Positions 15,991 through 24,294 of a stretch of DNA of 64,000 nucleotides are shown here, piece after piece (positions within the stretch are counted from its first letter, which is position 1; every line of letters begins with the position of its first letter). A program made the position numbers and the translations under genes. Source of the stretch: Candidatus Saccharimonadota bacterium (GTDB lineage Bacteria; Patescibacteriota; Saccharimonadia; Saccharimonadales; UBA4665); contig JAQGGT010000007.1 of assembly GCA_028289245.1 (NCBI GenBank), positions 103,491-167,490 on the forward strand, written 5' to 3'. The notes below the pieces were generated by a model. It did no database searches. It was not told the DNA's origin and saw only the letters and a program-made list of their open reading frames with translations.

Positions 15991-17250
15991 CTATTGGCTG
16001 GGGCTGACTACGTTTTGTAACAATGCATCTTCTGTAAGCTGCTGGGGCTCGCCGCCAACACGCGGCTGGAATTCAAATCGGCCGGCAGCCAGGGTTTTTT
16101 CGCTCACCACAACTCGGTATGGTATGCCCATCAGCTCGGCGTCGGCGAACTTCTGGCCCGGGCGAACATCACGGTCATCATATAGTACACTAACGCCCCT
16201 GTCGGTCAAGAGGTCGTAGAGGCGATCGGCCTCGGCTACCACTTTCGCGTCGGTACCCAGACTCGCCAGATACACCGTGCAAGGCGCCAGGGCCAGCGGC
16301 CAAACCAGGCCCTTGTCATCGGCGAACTTCTCGGCAACCACGCCCATCAGGCGGGTTATGCCGATGCCGTAGCTCCCCAGGTGGACAAATTGCTTCTCGC
16401 CCTGCTCATTAGTAAAGGCAAAGTCCATGTCTTCACTTTTTTGGGTGCCAAAGTTGAAAATATTGCCGACTTCGGCGGTCTTGACCTTTTCGAGCTCATC
16501 GCGAGCGATACCCAGCTTGGCCAGCGTAGCGTCATCGCTCACTTCTTCGTTGACGGCGATGTTTTTGCCGCGGTGGAGGTAAATAATGTCTTCACCCGCG
16601 TCACAGATGGTCTGAAACTCGTGGCTAAACTGCGTAAATGCCCCGCCGCTGGCAAAAGTGACGTAGGTGTCGCTGCCGATGCCGACGCGCTCGAAAACAC
16701 GGTTGTAGGCCTCGATGGTGGCCTGGTAGAAGGCTTCGTGCTGATCGGCGTCAGTGCTGCAGGAGTACATATCTTTCATGACGAACTCACGGCCGCGCAT
16801 AATACCACTTTTGGCCCGCAGCTCATTGCGCAGCTTGGTCTGGAACTGGTAAGCGTAGGCCGGCAGATCTTTGTAACTACTGACGTACTGCTTCATGGTT
16901 TCAACAATGGCCTCTTCGTGTGACCAGCCAAATCCAACTTCGGTGCCGTTTTTGAGCGCCGATTTGAACCAAACGTCGACAACTTCATCATCCCAACGGC
17001 CAGTGGTCTCCCAGAGCTCTTTGGGCTGCAAGCTGCTCATAATCAGCTCTTCGCCGCCGATGGCGTTCATCTCCTCACGTACAATGGCTTTTATGCGTTC
17101 GATCACCCGCAGGCCGAGGGGCAAGTAGGCGTAGACTCCGGCCATTTCTTTGTGGATAAAGCCGGCCTGGATCAGCAACTGGGCATTTCTGGACGTTTCG
17201 TCGGCGGGCAGGTTTTTGGTAGTTTTAGTAAAAAGTTTGCTTCGTCTCAT
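15991..17250 (-). CDS. proS: Prolyl-tRNA synthetase, short form without editing insertion
   Basis: This 419-aa class II synthetase charges tRNA-Pro. The N-terminal catalytic region is typical (LLIQAGFIHKEMAGVYAYLPLG; motif 2 near FQTKLRNELRAKSGIMRGREF). The C-terminal anticodon-binding domain begins at about residue 325 (LAPCTVYLASLGTDAKVVAEA). Bacterial ProS is usually about 570 aa because an editing domain of about 180 residues sits between motifs 2 and 3. Here the sequence goes almost directly from one to the other, so it cannot edit Ala-tRNA-Pro in cis. No stand-alone YbaK/ProX deacylase is seen in the window. No Shine-Dalgarno is obvious at the ATG. Confidence 0.95.
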   Translation of the reverse strand: MRRSKLFTKTTKNLPADETSRNAQLLIQAGFIHKEMAGVYAYLPLGLRVIERIKAIVREEMNAIGGEELIMSSLQPKELWETTGRWDDEVVDVWFKSALKNGTEVGFGWSHEEAIVETMKQYVSSYKDLPAYAYQFQTKLRNELRAKSGIMRGREFVMKDMYSCSTDADQHEAFYQATIEAYNRVFERVGIGSDTYVTFASGGAFTQFSHEFQTICDAGEDIIYLHRGKNIAVNEEVSDDATLAKLGIARDELEKVKTAEVGNIFNFGTQKSEDMDFAFTNEQGEKQFVHLGSYGIGITRLMGVVAEKFADDKGLVWPLALAPCTVYLASLGTDAKVVAEADRLYDLLTDRGVSVLYDDRDVRPGQKFADAELMGIPYRVVVSEKTLAAGRFEFQPRVGGEPQQLTEDALLQNVVSPSQ

Positions 17251-17373
17251 ATGATGGGTCTCGTTTACAGATTGGTAAGGTTTTTAGGCAATAGAAATAG
17301 TACGGCCAAGTGCCGGGATAGAAAACGAGCTGCACATCAAGTACGTCATTGTGCCTCTATTGTACGCTATCCC

Positions 17374-18129
17374 CTACCGGATAAACAACAGATAGAAGGC
17401 GACGCTGTTCTTTAAGGAGTGTAGCAGCATACTCGACCATAGCCCGCCCGTCTTCTCGCGCAGCGTTGCCAAGCAGAAACCGAGGATAAAGGTGTCGATA
17501 AAAGCGATCCACAGCGGGCCCCCGGATGATGCCCCATTGAGGTGGGCAGCCCCGAATAAAGCCGATGACAGTAGTGCCGAGACTAGATAGGGCGTGACTT
17601 TGCGGAGACTCGTATAGAGGAAGCCGCGGACCATAATTTCCTCGGCGATCGGTGGCAGCACCACCAGACTGATGAAGGTCAGCGTCAGCGCGACCGGGCC
17701 GCTGACCCCGTTAAAGCCAATATCCTGCTGCTGATCGACGTTGAGCCCCGGAAATACCCGTTTGCCGACATATGCAGCTACAAGAAAAATGATGTAATAG
17801 ATCGGTAACGTCAGGACCGCCCACCCGATGTCGCTAAACTTCGGGCGGCGCAGGCCGATATGGCTGAGTTTTGTCTTGAAGTGCCTGACAAATAGGAAGA
17901 TGGCACCGACCGACATGGCCTCAACCAGCAAAATATAGCTAAATTGAATGCCCGGCGAATTAGAAATCAGATCGGCAATCCGGGTGGCATCGTGGTAGCG
18001 CAGTTGCGCGTATACACTGATTAGCACGCCACCAATAATTTGGGTCACAAAAAACACCAGAATCAAATACACCGTGGCTAGAACCGGATTCCAGGTAACT
18101 TTGGTGGCGGGCGTTTGCTCTGCCTCCAT
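17374..18129 (-). CDS. CPBP-family intramembrane metalloprotease
   Basis: This 251-aa protein has six to eight hydrophobic segments. It carries the CPBP/ABI (CAAX protease and bacteriocin-processing) signature: EEIMVRGFLYTSLR at residues about 163-176, followed by GAAHLNG with the second metal ligand. In other bacteria, members process prenylated proteins, bacteriocins or self-immunity factors; the substrate here is unknown. It starts 2 nt after rseP's stop on the same strand, so two intramembrane proteases form an operon. Confidence 0.9.
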   Translation of the reverse strand: MEAEQTPATKVTWNPVLATVYLILVFFVTQIIGGVLISVYAQLRYHDATRIADLISNSPGIQFSYILLVEAMSVGAIFLFVRHFKTKLSHIGLRRPKFSDIGWAVLTLPIYYIIFLVAAYVGKRVFPGLNVDQQQDIGFNGVSGPVALTLTFISLVVLPPIAEEIMVRGFLYTSLRKVTPYLVSALLSSALFGAAHLNGASSGGPLWIAFIDTFILGFCLATLREKTGGLWSSMLLHSLKNSVAFYLLFIR

Positions 18130-18131
18130 GG

Positions 18132-19295
18132 CTAGCGCCGAATATCAACCACAGTTATAACAATAATTAATGTGACCAGTACTAAGAATCCTATCGCGTT
18201 GATGCGCTCTTCGAGCTTGTTACTCAGCGGCTTTTTGAAGATGCCGCGGGCGATGAGGGTGATCCACAGCTTACCGCCGTCCAGGGCTGGTATCGGCAAA
18301 ATATTCATAATCGCCAGGGTGAGCGAAATAATGGCAATGATCACCAAAATATACTGCCACCCAAGTGAGCTGCCGCTCTGCAGCAATAAGAAGATGCCGA
18401 CCGGCCCGGTTACCTGGCTACTGGCGGCCGACTGGCCATGCTGGCGGGCCTGCGTGTTTCCGGTAGCAGTGCCGGCGAAGATGCTACCAAGGCCAGCCAC
18501 CGCCTTGCCGAGCCCCTCGAAGGTCAACCCGGTGATCTGAGCGCTAAAGCCGACCGCCACCACCGGCGCCGACCACGTGGAGCGCTGGAGCGTAAATTCG
18601 GTTGGCACCACGCCTAGGTAACCCTTAGGGTTATCAGTATTTTGACTGGCATCGCGTACCGCTTTGGTCAGCAATGTAGCTTTGGCGGACTTAGTTTGGC
18701 CATTGTGGCTGTAGTGGACGGTGACCTGCTGGCCGGCATACTGTTGCGTGACATTCGGCAAGCTGTCCGAGTCGATAATGGTCGTACTCTTGCCTGGCGC
18801 GCTGATGCCGAGTAATTGGTCGCGCTGTTTCAGACCGGCCTTGGCGGCTGGCGATCCCGGTTCAACATAGGTGATTAGTACTTCGCGTTTGCTGATTTTG
18901 GTGTCGCTGGCGACGGTAAACTGGTTATCTACCAGTTTCGGCATACCAATGATGGCCAAAATGGTCAGCAGCACCAGCCCAATAACCAAGTTCATCACTA
19001 CGCCGGCCGCCATGATCTGGGTTTTAGCCCACAGGCTGGCGGCGCCAAAACTGCCCTTGGCAGTATCGCTATCGTGCTCGCCCTTAAGTTTGACGAAGCC
19101 GCCGAGCGGTAAGAGGTTGATCGTAAAGTCCCACCCGCCCTTCATACGCTTTTTGTACAGCCGCGGTGGGAAGAAAATGCCGAATTCTTCAGCTACCACG
19201 CCGTTACGTCGAGCGGCCACGAAGTGGCCAAATTCGTGGGCGACGATCAGGCCAATAAACAGCAAAATACCAATAACGAGCAGGACAACGGACAT
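18132..19295 (-). CDS. rseP: Site-2 protease RseP (M50)
   Basis: This intramembrane zinc metalloprotease of about 387 aa cleaves anti-sigma factors or signal-peptide remnants. Active-site motif 1 HEFGHFVAARRNGV is near residues 22-35, a PDZ domain is at about 125-215, and motif 2 NILPIPALDGGKL is near residue 330. I place the start at 19295: TATACT at 19304-19309 ends 8 nt before it. The alternative in-frame ATG at 19301 would be 2 nt from the -10 box. Confidence 0.94.
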   Translation of the reverse strand: MSVVLLVIGILLFIGLIVAHEFGHFVAARRNGVVAEEFGIFFPPRLYKKRMKGGWDFTINLLPLGGFVKLKGEHDSDTAKGSFGAASLWAKTQIMAAGVVMNLVIGLVLLTILAIIGMPKLVDNQFTVASDTKISKREVLITYVEPGSPAAKAGLKQRDQLLGISAPGKSTTIIDSDSLPNVTQQYAGQQVTVHYSHNGQTKSAKATLLTKAVRDASQNTDNPKGYLGVVPTEFTLQRSTWSAPVVAVGFSAQITGLTFEGLGKAVAGLGSIFAGTATGNTQARQHGQSAASSQVTGPVGIFLLLQSGSSLGWQYILVIIAIISLTLAIMNILPIPALDGGKLWITLIARGIFKKPLSNKLEERINAIGFLVLVTLIIVITVVDIRR

Positions 19296-19477
19296 GTTCA
19301 TCTAGTATATAGTGCTTGCGCTCACCCGCAAAGCTTCGCGGCCCGCTCAAGCGCTGATTTATTAAAACATTTAAGATTTGTCTCAGTTAGAGCGGCGATC
19401 ATGACTTGTTTTCATTCGAATCATCATGGCATCATCGCATATTCGCATTATCGCATCGCCCGCCTGGGCCATAAAAC

Positions 19478-19515
19478 CGCATCAAAGCATCAGTATGCCG
19501 ATACGCTTTGATGCG
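19478..19515. repeat. Palindromic GCATCAAAG repeat (REP-like hairpin)
   Basis: CGCATCAAAGC (19478-19488) is perfectly inverted as GCTTTGATGCG (19505-19515), making an 11-bp stem. The words CATCAAAGC and GCTTTGATG are the same as in the hpf-serS repeats and the repeat in prmC. The upstream stretch 19430-19465 is also rich in GCAT and CATC words and may be decayed copies. The rest of the 267-nt rseP-frr gap holds the rseP promoter and no gene. Confidence 0.8.
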
Positions 19516-19538
19516 CCGCGTTTGTAAGGGCCCACACC

Positions 19539-19559
19539 GCACGTCGCACGTCGCACGTC
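19539..19559. repeat. Three tandem copies of a 7-bp unit (GCACGTC)
   Basis: GCACGTC is repeated exactly three times just downstream of frr, and a partial fourth copy (GCA) follows. This is a small tandem repeat likely to vary in copy number between strains. Confidence 0.85.
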
Positions 19560-19568
19560 GCAGCGGTG

Positions 19569-20132
19569 CTAGAGAGACATAATTTCTTGTTCTTTGGCCT
19601 TGGCAGCGCCATCAACCTCAGCGCGGGCCTTATTCATGGCATCATCAACCTGCTTCTCGAAGCGTTTGGCGTCGTCTTCGCCGATTTCTTTGTCCTTTTT
19701 GGCCTTATCGATCGCGTCCATGGCGTCGTGGCGAGCTCCCCGCAGGCGGACCATGCACTCTTCCTGTTTTTGGCCGATTTGCTTGGCGATTTCGCGGCGG
19801 CGCTCTTCGTTAAGGGGTGGAATGGGGATGCGGATGACGCGGCCGTCGTCGGTTGGGTTGAGGCCGAGCTGCTGGTTGTTACGAATGGCGGTAACGATGG
19901 CTTGCAGGTTGCTTGGATCAAAGGGTGAGATCTGGAGTAGCTGGGCTTCGGGTGCGGTGACAGTGGCTAGCTGGATAAGCGGCATCGGCGCACCGTAGGC
20001 TTCGACGCTGACGCCGTCGAGCATGGCGGCGCTGGCTCGACCAGTACGCAATGACTTGAGGTCGGCGGCAAAAAAGTCGGCCGCCTGTTGAAACTTTGAT
20101 TGGGCTTGGGTAATAATTTGGCTCGGGTTCAT
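19569..20132 (-). CDS. frr: Ribosome recycling factor
   Basis: This 187-aa factor splits post-termination ribosomes with EF-G. It has the three-helix-bundle domain I with an inserted domain II: LRTGRASAAMLDGVSVEAYG near residues 28-47, and IPPLNEERRREIAKQI near residue 108. Length is standard. The leader has AAAGGATATTC before the ATG and TATACT about 40 nt upstream, so it is SD-led like tsf and rpsB further upstream. It belongs to the rpsB-tsf-frr translation group common in bacteria; here a 46-aa plus-strand gene separates tsf from frr. Confidence 0.97.
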   Translation of the reverse strand: MNPSQIITQAQSKFQQAADFFAADLKSLRTGRASAAMLDGVSVEAYGAPMPLIQLATVTAPEAQLLQISPFDPSNLQAIVTAIRNNQQLGLNPTDDGRVIRIPIPPLNEERRREIAKQIGQKQEECMVRLRGARHDAMDAIDKAKKDKEIGEDDAKRFEKQVDDAMNKARAEVDGAAKAKEQEIMSL

Positions 20133-20246
20133 GAATATCCTTTATTTCAGTTTTAGTATAACATTCCCTGTTATGTGCAAGAATTTTTACAATCAAACAC
20201 GCTCGACAAGCTTATGCTAAATATACGTAACAGTAAGGAGCGCATA

Positions 20247-20387
20247 ATGAACTTTACCGACAAAATTATGGAAAAACTTAACGCCCGCAGTAGCAACGAC
20301 TACATGTCGGACGATAAAGAGCAGCACACCAGCATGATGGGCCGTATGAAGGGCTCGCTGCAACGACTTAGGGGTAACCGCCACTAA
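20247..20387 (+). CDS. Small hypothetical protein, 46 aa
   Basis: ATG at 20247 has AAGGAG 7 nt upstream. The 46-residue product starts MNFTDKIMEKLNARSSNDY and ends MKGSLQRLRGNRH. It is Met-rich and strongly charged, with a basic C-terminus, and has no membrane segment. A strong terminator follows 17 nt after the stop. A good Shine-Dalgarno plus terminator makes a real gene likely. It lies between tsf and frr on the opposite strand. A basic tail of this kind fits RNA or ribosome contact, but that is a guess. Confidence 0.75.
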   Translation: MNFTDKIMEKLNARSSNDYMSDDKEQHTSMMGRMKGSLQRLRGNRH

Positions 20388-20403
20388 TCCCCTGCTCAAG
20401 CGC

Positions 20404-20433
20404 GAAAAGAGCCGCTTCAAAGCGGCTCTTTTC
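20404..20433. terminator. Bidirectional intrinsic terminator
   Basis: GAAAAGAGCCGCTT and AAGCGGCTCTTTTC form a perfect 14-bp inverted repeat with a 2-nt centre (effectively a 4-6 nt loop). A/T tracts lie on both flanks, so it can end both the 46-aa gene (plus) and tsf (minus). Confidence 0.93.
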
Positions 20434-20454
20434 ATAGCTTGCGGAGACGCTTAA

Positions 20455-21054
20455 CTAATCGTCGCGTTCGCCGAGAGCGATGCGGGCAAAGCGCCGAACA
20501 ACGATGTTCTCGTTGAGGCGGGCGTTGTGGTCTTTGACGAGGTCGCCAACAGTGATGTCGGGGTTCTTAATGTAAGGCTGGTCGAGCAGACAACGCTCGG
20601 CGAAGTGCTTCTTGACCTGGCCTTCGACTATTTTGTCGACCATGTCGGCAGGCTTGCCGTCGGCCAGGGCTTTTTCGCGGAATTCGGTGGTCACCTTCTC
20701 GGTTTCGGTGGCGGGAATTTGGTCGCTGCTGACGTAGAGCGGCGCGCTGGCGGCAATGTGCATGGCAACATCCTTGAGGAGTTCGCCAAAAATTTCGCCG
20801 CGGGCGACAAAGTCGGTCTCGGAGTTGATCTCGACGACGACGCCGATGCGGCCGTCGTGGTTGTAGGTGCCGATCAGGCCTTCGCGGGCTTCGCGCTCGC
20901 CGCGTTTATCGGCTTTGGTGAGGCCTTTTTTACGCATTGCCTCGAGGGCTTTATCGAAGTCACCGCCGACTTCGTCGAGGGCTTTTTTAGCGTCGGTCAG
21001 ACCGACACCGGTGAGGTCTTTGAGTCGCTTGATGGTTTCAATGTCTACTGCCAT
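20455..21054 (-). CDS. tsf: Elongation factor Ts (short form)
   Basis: This 199-aa nucleotide exchange factor for EF-Tu begins with a UBA-like domain (IKRLKDLTGVGLTDAKKALDE). The core segment HDGRIGVVVEINSETDFVAR is at about residues 70-89. At 199 residues it is the short type, lacking the second subdomain of the 283-aa E. coli protein. AAAGGAGTAA precedes the ATG. It follows rpsB by 5 nt, the classic rpsB-tsf operon. Confidence 0.97.
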   Translation of the reverse strand: MAVDIETIKRLKDLTGVGLTDAKKALDEVGGDFDKALEAMRKKGLTKADKRGEREAREGLIGTYNHDGRIGVVVEINSETDFVARGEIFGELLKDVAMHIAASAPLYVSSDQIPATETEKVTTEFREKALADGKPADMVDKIVEGQVKKHFAERCLLDQPYIKNPDITVGDLVKDHNARLNENIVVRRFARIALGERDD

Positions 21055-21059
21055 AAAAA

Positions 21060-21800
21060 TTACTCCTTTGTTTCTGCAGGTACGTCGGTTTTGTCTGCAA
21101 CTTCTTTTTTAACTTTGTTCTTGCCGGTTTCGATAGCCTGCTTGACGTAGTCAGCGATCAGCTGGATGGTCTTGATGGCGTCGTCGTTAGCCGGGATTGG
21201 ATAGCGGACCTGGCTTGGGTCAGCGTTGGTGTCGGTGATACCGACAATGGGGATGTGGAGCTTGTTGGCTTCGCGGACGGCGTTAGCGTCGTGGGTGATG
21301 TCGAAAACGACGACGGCGCCGACGCGGCTGTTCATATCCTTGATGCCGCCGTAGAGGCGGTTGAGCTCATTGATTTCTTCCTGGAAGCGCTGGACTTCGA
21401 GCTTGTTGTACTTGTTGGCTAACTCGCCATTAGCCATGCGCTCTTCGAGGCTCTTGAGGTGTTTAACACGGCCACCGATGGTGTTCCAGTTGGTGATCAT
21501 GCCGCCGAGCCAGCGCTCGGTTACAAACGGCATATTGGTGTCTTCGGCCAGTTTGCGGACGATATCCTGGGCCTGGCGCTTGGTACCGACCAGCAGCACT
21601 TGCTTGCCGGCAGCTGTCGTGTCGTCAATGAAGTTGAGAGCTTCTTCGAGATTGGCAACCGTCTTAGTGAGGTCGATGATGTGCGTACCATTGCGCTTAG
21701 AGTGAATGTACGGCGCCATTTTGGGGTGCCAGCGGCTGGTCTTGTGACCAAAGTGAGCACCAGCTTCTAATAATTGTTTAATGTCGACATCTGCCGCCAT
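21060..21800 (-). CDS. rpsB: 30S ribosomal protein S2
   Basis: This 246-aa protein is S2 by its start (VDIKQLLEAGAHFGHKTSRW), the segment VLLVGTKRQAQDIVRKLAE and ERWLGGMITNW near residue 95. It binds the 30S head-body junction next to S1. AAAGGA is 7 nt upstream of the ATG. It is the first gene of the rpsB-tsf operon and has a long leader. Confidence 0.97.
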   Translation of the reverse strand: MAADVDIKQLLEAGAHFGHKTSRWHPKMAPYIHSKRNGTHIIDLTKTVANLEEALNFIDDTTAAGKQVLLVGTKRQAQDIVRKLAEDTNMPFVTERWLGGMITNWNTIGGRVKHLKSLEERMANGELANKYNKLEVQRFQEEINELNRLYGGIKDMNSRVGAVVVFDITHDANAVREANKLHIPIVGITDTNADPSQVRYPIPANDDAIKTIQLIADYVKQAIETGKNKVKKEVADKTDVPAETKE

Positions 21801-21902
21801 AGTGTGTCCTTTCTCTTCGGATGGGTGCCCCGCCGGCCCTACACGGGTGACGATGGGGAGGATGTGATCCCAACCTGCTTAATTTGTGGTAACCCTATAT
21901 TA
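21801..21902 (-). promoter_or_regulatory. rpsB promoter and roughly 90-nt leader
   Basis: On the minus strand an extended -10 (TGT then TAATAT, 21897-21902) predicts a start near 21890 and a leader of about 90 nt. The leader is GC-rich near 21820-21845, with a GGGUGCCCC-type inverted element. Leaders of this length on rpsB often carry autogenous S2 control in other bacteria; here only the length and GC-rich hairpin potential are visible. Confidence 0.5.
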
Positions 21903-21939
21903 ACAGATGAGCTAAGAAGTTACAAGCCCGTTGCGACTG

Positions 21940-22650
21940 CTACTCCGTAAACATTTCGGCCCGGGCGACAGCTGCGGCGCCTGTCAGATACACCAACTGC
22001 TCGGCATGCGAACTAATAAATTGCGAGACCGGCTGGAACATATCTACACCCGGGCTAGCCTCCACATACGGAACTGCCAGCGTGAGTGGTTCGTACAGGT
22101 TGGTTGCTACTCGTGCACCAATCCTATGCCCAAGGTCCGGGCTGCTATCACTTGCTTTGAACCGTACCGCGGCGCGGATAAAGCGTTGGCGTTGGTCAGC
22201 CGTGCCATAGTTAAGTTCCTCAGCTCGTGCCACCATGGTATTAGTGGCGTAGGCTGCAATTAGTTGGCTCGGGATCTCAAGCGTCGGCTTGCGCGCCACA
22301 AAACCCGCCGAATAGGAGCCATCCATCATCTGTTCGTCACTCACACAGAGGTGCATGGCCATGACATCGGAATTGCCAGTTCGGAGCGCCGAAAACCTAT
22401 CAAGCAGGCGAATTAAAGGGCGCAACCGGGCTTCACGGCGACTTGGCTCTTCGGCTCCGATCTCTTGCAGCATAAAATGATAGTATTGGTCCTGCCCCTG
22501 CGACTCTGCTTCTACATCCCCCGAGGCCAGTAACGCGGCAAGATTCTCTTCGAAGTATGGCTGCTTGCACGCTATCTCAGCAGCAGCTGACCGGGGGACA
22601 ACCACGGCGAAATCCGGTTTATGAGAATTTGTGCCTACATCAATCCACAT
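21940..22650 (-). CDS. Hypothetical protein
   Basis: This 236-aa soluble protein is Ala- and Glu-rich, with no signal peptide or recognised motif. The C-terminal third contains a block with PVSQFISSHAEQLVYLTGAA. An extended -10 (TGG plus TATAAT, ending at 22659) lies 8 nt before the ATG and there is no Shine-Dalgarno, so it is predicted leaderless. It sits between rpsB and rpmE without operon links. Function unknown. Confidence 0.75.
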   Translation of the reverse strand: MWIDVGTNSHKPDFAVVVPRSAAAEIACKQPYFEENLAALLASGDVEAESQGQDQYYHFMLQEIGAEEPSRREARLRPLIRLLDRFSALRTGNSDVMAMHLCVSDEQMMDGSYSAGFVARKPTLEIPSQLIAAYATNTMVARAEELNYGTADQRQRFIRAAVRFKASDSSPDLGHRIGARVATNLYEPLTLAVPYVEASPGVDMFQPVSQFISSHAEQLVYLTGAAAVARAEMFTE

Positions 22651-22703
22651 TATTGCTGATTATACCATCTTTTACTTGTTGGTAAAGCTCCTCCGGCCCT
22701 CGC

Positions 22704-22732
22704 TTGACCGGATGGTAACAGAGGTGTATACT
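22704..22732 (+). promoter_or_regulatory. Promoter of rpmE
   Basis: TTGACC (22704-22709), a 17-nt spacer and TATACT (22727-22732) give a near-consensus housekeeping promoter. The leader is about 70 nt and carries AAGAGGAA before the rpmE ATG. Confidence 0.85.
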
Positions 22733-22809
22733 AGTCGAGATTAACCGTTGACTGCGGCGTCGCTCACCGCTAACCAACGTATTTTTAATGAGCAAGAGGA
22801 ACACCTGTT

Positions 22810-23205
22810 ATGAAAAAAAATTTGCACCCTAGCAATTACCGCCATGTCGTCTTCGAAGACCTCAACAACGGCGCCCGCATCCTAACCCGCTCGACCGTCG
22901 CCACCGACGAAACCACCAAATGGGATGACGGCAACGAGTACCCACTCGTCAAAGTCCACATCACCAGCTTTACGCACCCGTTCTACACCGGTGAAGAGCG
23001 CGTCCTCGACCTCGAAGGCCGCGTCGATAAATTCAAGGCCCGCGCCGCTGCCGGTGCTGCTGCCAAAGACAAGCGTGTCGCTGCTGCCCAGAAGGCCGCC
23101 CGCCGCACCGCTGCCAAGATTGAAAAAGCCGAAACCGTTGCGACCGCCAACAAGACCACAAACCCCAAATCAGGCACACCAAAAGCCACCGAAGCCAAAG
23201 CCTAG
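22810..23205 (+). CDS. rpmE: 50S ribosomal protein L31 with long basic tail
   Basis: Residues 1-80 match L31 (type B-like, no Zn-binding CxxC): [17 protein letters not shown], then [30 protein letters not shown]31 is normally 70-90 aa. This one is 131 aa because of a 50-residue tail rich in Ala, Lys and Thr, like histone-type tails, which probably lies on rRNA at the subunit bridge. AAGAGGAA is about 8 nt from the ATG, and a near-consensus promoter is at 22704-22732. Confidence 0.93.
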   Translation: MKKNLHPSNYRHVVFEDLNNGARILTRSTVATDETTKWDDGNEYPLVKVHITSFTHPFYTGEERVLDLEGRVDKFKARAAAGAAAKDKRVAAAQKAARRTAAKIEKAETVATANKTTNPKSGTPKATEAKA

Positions 23206-23262
23206 TTCTCTCTGTTACTCCTCTTGCAAACAGCATGAAAATGTTGTAATATTAGTTTAATC

Positions 23263-24249
23263 ATGGAACTTCACCCCCAAGCCGAACAAGATCGGCTCAC
23301 TGCCGAGATGAGAGAGCACATGCGTGCCTCAAGCGATTTGTTGCGTCAAATTGTCGCCAGCACTCTGCCGGCCGCGGAGTTGATCGGCGAGGAACGTCAG
23401 CTCGCTGCCCAAGTGGCCAGTGAGCGTGCTGATATCGAGCGCGGCGAAAACCAGGCCGCGAATGCCTGCTTTAAACGCTTTCATGCCACTCTACCGGTTA
23501 TTGAACTCGGTGATGACAAGCAATTAGTATTTCGCAACGACGACCTCGTAACGTTGCGCTTGATCGAAGCTACCGCGTTTGGTGGTATACGTGAACATAC
23601 CCATTACCCGAACGGCCACGACTTTGGTGGCGGCGGCTTCAGTATGCGTGTCCCAGGGTTTGTTGTCGGCCAGCGAACTATCAAGACTTTCGACGAAGCC
23701 CGGGACAGCCTGGTAGAAGTGCTGTTTGCGCCAGCATTGCCGCGCGAAGAAAGAAATACACGGCACGCAGACCTTGGACGCAGTGCCCTTTACTTCTCGA
23801 CCGGTCTAACATCCGTCTTAACTACCGCTCGTGCCCTCGACGTTCTGGAGGATTTAACAATCGAGCAGTCACGCCGACCGATCGACGAAACCAACGCCGA
23901 CACTTACCTCGACAAAGATGGCCGGCGGCGCTTACGCTTGGACTGGAATTGCTTACGCCGGACATCGAGTTGGGCTTCCGACCTAAAATCATTAACCCGT
24001 ACGCCGCGCACCGAACGCGGTGTTATCCGCCAGCAACGCGAACTTGTTGAGGGCATTCGTGCGGGGGGCTTACCCATAAATCCATATTGGGATAACCGCC
24101 TCATCGACCGCTCATCGGTCACCAAAGATATGATGCTCAACTACGACATGGCCTACCACTGTCAAAAACTTGCCATTCTCATTGGTGACGTCGCCGTGTT
24201 TGACGATGGCATGGGTAGCCTTGATGAGCAGTGGCGCCACGCCAGCTAA
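23263..24249 (+). CDS. Hypothetical protein
   Basis: This 328-aa soluble protein has a helical, charged N-terminus (residues 1-70). A central segment contains a glycine run (HDFGGGGFSMRVPG, about residues 118-131), and the C-terminus is Arg-rich. No family is recognised. A good promoter (TTGCAA, 17 nt, TAATAT) ends 10 nt before the ATG, leaving a leader of only 3-4 nt and no Shine-Dalgarno. It is probably monocistronic; prfA, 45 nt downstream, has its own -10 box. Confidence 0.75.
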   Translation: MELHPQAEQDRLTAEMREHMRASSDLLRQIVASTLPAAELIGEERQLAAQVASERADIERGENQAANACFKRFHATLPVIELGDDKQLVFRNDDLVTLRLIEATAFGGIREHTHYPNGHDFGGGGFSMRVPGFVVGQRTIKTFDEARDSLVEVLFAPALPREERNTRHADLGRSALYFSTGLTSVLTTARALDVLEDLTIEQSRRPIDETNADTYLDKDGRRRLRLDWNCLRRTSSWASDLKSLTRTPRTERGVIRQQRELVEGIRAGGLPINPYWDNRLIDRSSVTKDMMLNYDMAYHCQKLAILIGDVAVFDDGMGSLDEQWRHAS

Positions 24250-24294
24250 CTAGTCTTGCATACGCGCGCCGGCTTTTTTGATAGGATATAGACA

